Assembly: GCA_032718475.1 (NCBI GenBank)
Contig: JAUCBJ010004399.1
Span: 1 to 28,388, forward strand
From: Nemertoderma westbladi
Taxonomy: Eukaryota; Xenacoelomorpha; Nemertodermatida; Nemertodermatidae
Length of the DNA: 28,388 nt
Direction: 5' to 3'
Position numbers and translations under genes: made by a program. A model generated the notes under the pieces. It did not search any database. It was not told the origin of the DNA and saw only the letters and a program-made list of their open reading frames with translations. Positions 20,401 through 26,400 of the stretch are shown here, in pieces (positions within the stretch are counted from its first letter, which is position 1; every line of letters starts with the position of its first letter).

Positions 20401-23400
20401 CCCCAGAGGGTCGCCGCCTCCAGGTAAGAGTTACACCGACCCCAGAGGGTCGCCGCCTCCAGGTAAGAGTTACACCGAACACAGAGGGTCGCCGCCTCAA
20501 GGTAAGAGTTACACCGAACCCAGAGGGTCGCCGCCTCCAGGTAAGAGTTACACCGAACCCAGAGGGTCGCCGCCTCCAGGTAAGAGTTACACCGAACCCA
20601 GAGGGTCGCCGCCTCCCCTCCAGGTAAGAGTTACACCGACCCCAGAGGGTCGCCGCCTCCAGGTAAGAGTTACACCGAACCCAGAGGGTTGCCGCCTCCA
20701 GGTAAGAGTTACACCGAACCCAGAGGGTAGCCGCCTCCCCTCCAGGTAAGAGTTACACCGACCCCAGAGGGTCGCCGCCTCCAGGTAAGAGTTACACCGA
20801 CCCCAGAGGGTCGCCGCCTCCAGGTAAGAGTTACACCGACCCCAGAGGGTCGCCGCCTCCAGGTAAGAGTTACACCGACCCCAGAGGGTCGCCGCCTCCC
20901 CTCCAGGTAAGAGTTATACCGAACCCAGAGGGTCGCCGCCTCCCAGGTAAGAGTTACACCAACCCCAGAGGGTCGCCGCCTCCAGGTAAGAGTTACACCG
21001 ACCCCAGAGGGTCGCCGCCTCCAGGTAAGAGTTACACCGAACACAGAGGGTCGCCGCCTCAAGGTAAGAGTTACACCGAACCCAGAGGGTCGCCGCCTCC
21101 AGGTAAGAGTTACACCGAACCCAGAGGGTCGCCGCCTCCAGGTAAGAGTTACACCGAACCCAGAGGGTCGCCGCCTCCCCTCCAGGTAAGAGTTACACCG
21201 ACCCCAGAGGGTCGCCGCCTCCAGGTAAGAGTTACACCGAACCCAGAGGGTTGCCGCCTCCAGGTAAGAGTTACACCGAACCCAGAGGGTAGCCGCCTCC
21301 CCTCCAGGTAAGAGTTACACCGACCCCAGAGGGTCGCCGCCTCCAGGTAAGAGTTACACCGACCCCAGAGGGTCGCCGCCTCCAGGTAAGAGTTACACCG
21401 AACCCAGAGGGTTGCCGCCTCCAGGTAAGAGTTACACCGAACCCAGAGGGTCTCCGCCTCCCCTCCAGGTAAGAGTTACACTGACCCCAGAGGGTCGCCG
21501 CCTCCAGGTAAGAGTTGCACCGACCCCAGAGGGTCGCCGCCTCCAGGTAAGAGTTAGACCGACCCCAGAGGGTCGCCGCCTCCAGGTAAGAGTTACACCG
21601 ACCCCAGAGGGTCGCCGCCTCCAGGTAAGAGTTACACCGAACCCAGAGGGTCGCCGCCTCCAGGTAAGAGTTACACCGACCCCAGAGGGTCGCCACCTCC
21701 AGGTAAGAGTTACACCGAACCCAGAGGGTCGCCGCCTCCAGGTAAGAGTTACACCGACCCCAGAGGGTCGCTGCCTCCAGGTAAGAATTACACCGAACCC
21801 AGAGGGTCTCCGCCTCCCCTCCAGGTAAGAGTTACACCGAACCCAGAGGGTTGCCGCCTCCAGGTAAGATTTACACCGAACCCAGAGGGTCGCCGCCTCC
21901 AAGTAAGAGTTACACTGAACCCAGAGGGTCGCCGCCTCCAGGTAAGAGTTACACCGACCCCAGAGGGTCACCGCCTCCAGGTAAGAGTTACACCGAACCC
22001 AGAGGGTCGCCGCCTCCAGGAAAGAGTTACACTGACCCCAGAGGGTCGCCGCCTCCAGGTAAGAGTTACACCGACCCCAGAGGGTCGCCGCCTCCAGGTA
22101 AGAGTTACACTGAACCCAGAGGGTCGCCGCCTCCCAGGTAAGAGTTACACCGAACCCAGAGGGTCGCCGCTTCCAGGTAAGAGTTACACCTCCAGGTAAG
22201 AGTTACACCGACCCCAGAGGGTCGCCGTCTCCAGGTAAGAGTTACACCGAACCCAGAGGGTCGCCGCTTCCAGGTAAGAGTTACACCGACCCCAGAGGGT
22301 CGCCGTCTCCAGGTAAGAGTTACACCGAACCCAGAGGGTCGCCGCCTCCAGTTAAGAGTTACACCGACCCCAGAGGGTCGCCGCCTCCAGGTAAGAGTTA
22401 CACCGAACCCAGAGGGTCTCCGCCTCCAGGTAAGAGTTACACCGACCCCAGAGGGTCGCCGCCTCCAGGTAAGAGTTACACCGACCCCAGAGGGTCGCCG
22501 CCTCCAGGTAAGAGTTACACCGACCCCAGAGGGTCGCCGCCTCCAGTTAAGAGTTACACCGACCCCCGAGGGTCGCCGACTCCAGGTAAGAGTTACACCA
22601 ACCCCAGAGGGTCGCCGCCTCCAGGTAAGAGTTACACCGAACCCAGGGGGTCGCCGCCTCCAGGTAAGAGTTACACCGACCCCAGTGGGTCGCCGCCTCC
22701 CCTCCAGGTAAGAGTTACACCGACCCCAGATGGTCACCGCCTCCAGGTAAGAGTTACACCGACCCCAGAGGGTCGCCGACTCCAGGTAAGAGTTACACCG
22801 ACCCCAGAGGGTCGCCACCTCCCCTCCAGGTAGGAGTTACACCGACCCCAGATGGTTGCCACCTCCAGGTAAGAGTTACACCGACCCCAGAGGGTCGCCG
22901 CCTCCAGGTAAGAGTTACACCGAACCAAGAGGGTCGCCGCCTCCAGGTAAGAGTTACTCTGAACCCAGAGGGTCGCCGCCTCCAGGTAAGAGTTACACCG
23001 ACCCCAGAGGGTCGCCGACTCCAGGTAAGAGTTACACCGACCCCAGAGGGTCGCCGCCTCCAGGTAAGAGTTACACCGAACCCAGAGGGTCGCCGCCTCC
23101 AGGTAAGAGTTACACCGACCCCAGAGGGTCGCCGCCTCCAGGTAAGAGTTACACCGACCCCAGAGGGTCGCCGCCTCCAGGTAAGAGTTACACCGACCCC
23201 AGAGGGTCGCCGCCTCCAGGTAAGAGTTACACTGAACCCAGAGGGTCGCCGCCTCCAGGTAAGAGTTACACCGACCCCAGAGGGTCGCCGCCTCCAGGTA
23301 AGAGTTACACCGACCCCAGAGGGTCGCCGCCTCCAGGTAAGAGTTACACCGACCCCAGAGGGTCGCCGCCTCCAGGTAAGAGTTACACCGAACCCAGAGG

Positions 23401-26400
23401 GTCGCCGCCTCCAGGTAAGAGTTACACCGACCCCAGAGGGTCGCCGCCTCCAGGTAAGAGTTACACCGACCCCAGAGGGTCGCCGCCTCCAGGTAAGAGT
23501 TACACCGAACCCAGAGGGTCGCCGCCTCCCCTCCAGGTAAGAGTTACACCGACCCCAGAGGGTCGCCGCCTCCAGGTAAGAGTTACACCGACCCCAGAGG
23601 GTCGCCGCCTCCAGGTAAGAGTTACACCGACCCCAGAGGGTCGCCGCCTCCAGGTAAGAGTTACACCGACCCCAGAGGGTCGCCGCCTCCAGGTAAGAGT
23701 TACACCGAACCCAGAGGGTCGCCGCCTCCAGGTAAGAGTTACACCGACCCCAGGGGTCCCCCCAGGGTCGCCGCCTCCCCTCCAGGTAAGAGTTACACCG
23801 ACCCCAGAGGGTCGCCGCCTCCAGGTAAGAGTTACACCGAACCCAGAGGGTCGCCGCCTCCAGGTAAGAGTTACACCGAACCCAGAGGGTCGCCGCCTCC
23901 AGGTAAGAGTTACACCGACCCCAGAGGGTCGCCGCCTCCAGGTAAGAGTTACACCGACCCCAGAGGGTCGCCGCCTCCAGGTAAGAGTTACACCGACCCC
24001 AGAGGGTCGCCGCCTCCAGGTAAGAGTTACACCGAACCCAGAGGGTCGCCGCCTCCAGGTAAGAGTTACACCGAACCCAGAGGGTCGCCGCCTCCAGGTA
24101 AGAGTTACACCGACCCCAGAGGGTCGCCGCCTCCAGGTAAGAGTTACACCGACCCCAGAGGGTCGCCGCCTCCAGGTAAGAGTTACACCGACCCCAGAGG
24201 GTCGCCGCCTCCAGGTAAGAGTTACACCGAACCCAGAGGGTCGCCGCCTCCAGGTAAGAGTTACACCGAACCCAGAGGGTCGCCGCCTCCAGGTAAGAGT
24301 TACACCGACCCCAGAGGGTCGCCGCCTCCAGGTAAGAGTTACACCGACCCCAGAGGGTCGCCGACCTCCCCTCCAGGTAAGAGTTACACCGACCCCAGAG
24401 GGTCGCCGCCTCCATGTAAGAGTTACACCGACCCCAGAGGGTCGCCGCCTCCAGGTAAGAGTTACACCGAACCCAGAGGGTCGCCGCCTCCAGGTAAGAG
24501 TTACACCGACCCCAGAGGGTCGCCGCCTCCAGCTAAGAGTTACACCGAACCCAGAGGGTCGCCGCCTCCAGGTAAGAGTTACTCCGAACCCAGAGGGTCG
24601 CCGCCTCCAGGTAAGAGTTACACCGACCCCAGAGGGTCGCCGACTCCAGGTAAGAGTTACACCGACCCCAGAGGGTCGCCGCCTCCAGGTAAGAGTTACA
24701 CCGAACCCAGAGGGTCGCCGCCTCCAGGTAAGAGTTACACCAACCCCAGAGGGTCACCGCCTCCAGGTAAAAGTTACACCGACCCCAGAGGGTCGCCGAC
24801 TCCAGGTAAGAGTTACACCGACCCCAGAGGGTCGCCGCCTCCAGGTAAGAGTTACACCGACCCCAGAGGGTCGCCGCCTCCAGGTAAGAGTTACACCGAA
24901 CCCAGGGGGTCGCCGCCTCCCCTCCAGGTAAGAGTTACACCGAACCCAGAGGGTCGCCGCCTCCAGTTAAGAGTTACACCGACCCCAGAGGGTCGCCGCC
25001 TCCAGGTAAGAGTTACACCGAACCCAGAGGGTCACCTCCTCCAGGTAAGAGTTACACTGACCCCAGAGGGTCGCCGCCTCCAGGTAAGAGTTACACCGAA
25101 CCCAGAGGGTCGCCGCCTCCCCTCCAGGTAAGAGTTACACCGACCCCAGAGGGTCGCCGCCTCCAGGTAAGAGTTACACCGACCCCAGAGGGTCGCCGCC
25201 TCCAGGTAAGAGTTACACCGAACCCAGAGGGTCGCCGCCTCCAGGTAAGAGTTACACCGATCCCAGAGGGTCGCCGCCTCCAGGTAAGAGTTACACTGAC
25301 CCCAGATGGTCACCGCCTCCAGGTAAGAGTTACACCGACCCCAGAGGGTCGCCGCCTCCCCTCCAAGTAAGAGTTACACCGACCCCAGAGGGTCGCCGCC
25401 TCCAGGTAAGAGTTACACCGACCCCAGAGGGTCGCCGCCTCCAGGTAAGAGTTACACCGAACCCAGAGGGTCGCCGCCTCCAGGTAAGAGTTACACTGAC
25501 CCCAGATGGTCACCGCCTCCAGGTAAGAGTTACACCGACCCCAGAGGGTCGCCGCCTCCCCTCCAAGTAAGAGTTACACCGACCCCAGAGGGTCGCCGCC
25601 TCCAGGTAAGAGTTACACCGACCCCAGAGGGTCGCCGCCTCCAGGTAAGAGTTACACCGAACCCAGAGGGTCGCCGCCTCCAGGTAAGAGTTACACTGAC
25701 CCCAGATGGTCACCGCCTCCAGGTAAGAGTTACACCGACCCCAGAGGGTCGCCGCCTCCCCTCCAAGTAAGAGTTACACCGACCCCAGAGGGTCGCCGCC
25801 TCCAGGTAAGAGTTACACCGACCCCAGAGGGACGCCGCCTCCAGGTAAGAGTTACACCGAACCCAGAGGGTCGCCGCCTCCCCTCCAGGTAACCTGCTGT
25901 TTTGTGTGACCACTATTCGCTAATAATTGCTGCTGTACTGTGTGACCACTATCCTCGCTAATAATTGCTGCTGTACTGTGTGACCATGACCACTATGCTC
26001 GCTAATAATTGCTGCTGTTTTGTGTGACCACTATGTTCGCTAATAATTGCTGCTGTACTGTGTGACCACTATGATCTCTAATAATTGCTGCTGTTTTGTG
26101 TGACCACTATGTTCTCTAATAATTGCTGCTGTTTTGTGTGACCACTATGCTCGCTAATAATTGCTGCTGTACTGTGTGACCATGACCACTATGTTCGCTA
26201 ATAATTGCTGCTGTTTTGTGTGACCACTATGTTCGCTAATAATTGCTGCTGTTCTGTGTGACCACTATGTTCTCTAATAATTGCTGCTGTTTTGTGTGAC
26301 CACTATCCTCGCTAATAATTGCTGCTGTACTGTGTGACCATGACCACTATGCTCGCTAATAATTGCTGCTGTTTTGTGTGACCACTATGTTCGCTAAGAA

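Larger units (their letters stand above)
10291..25891 (+). repeat. 39-bp minisatellite, about 400 units, each with a 5' splice site
   Basis: The commonest unit runs GGTAAGAGTTACACCGACCC then CAGAGGGTCGCCGCCTCCA, about 64% GC with three CpGs. Two main variants alternate: CGACCCC (Asp in the gene frame) and CGAACCC (Glu). Length variants of 40, 43 and 44 bp (CCTCCCAGG, CCCCTCAGG, CCCCTCCAGG) shift the frame. Blocks 10.3-14.1 kb and 23.1-24.4 kb are nearly homogeneous; 14.2-23.1 kb is a diverged, higher-order-repeated core. Rare units lose the donor, for example GTTAAG near 11965, GCTAAG near 24533 and a deletion near 12947. Two of three frames are open on each strand, so long ORFs here are not evidence of genes. 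Confidence 0.97.

Noticed and set aside
22793-24415. Minus-strand open frame of 540 codons (CNSYLEAATLWGR and GVTLTWRRRPSG repeats)
   Set aside because: Antisense shadow of the same minisatellite; no start context, no non-repeat protein sequence.
10370-25880. G-quadruplex array in the 39-bp repeat
   Set aside because: Only one run of three or more G per unit on each strand plus GG pairs; the spacing is too long for a stable canonical quadruplex.
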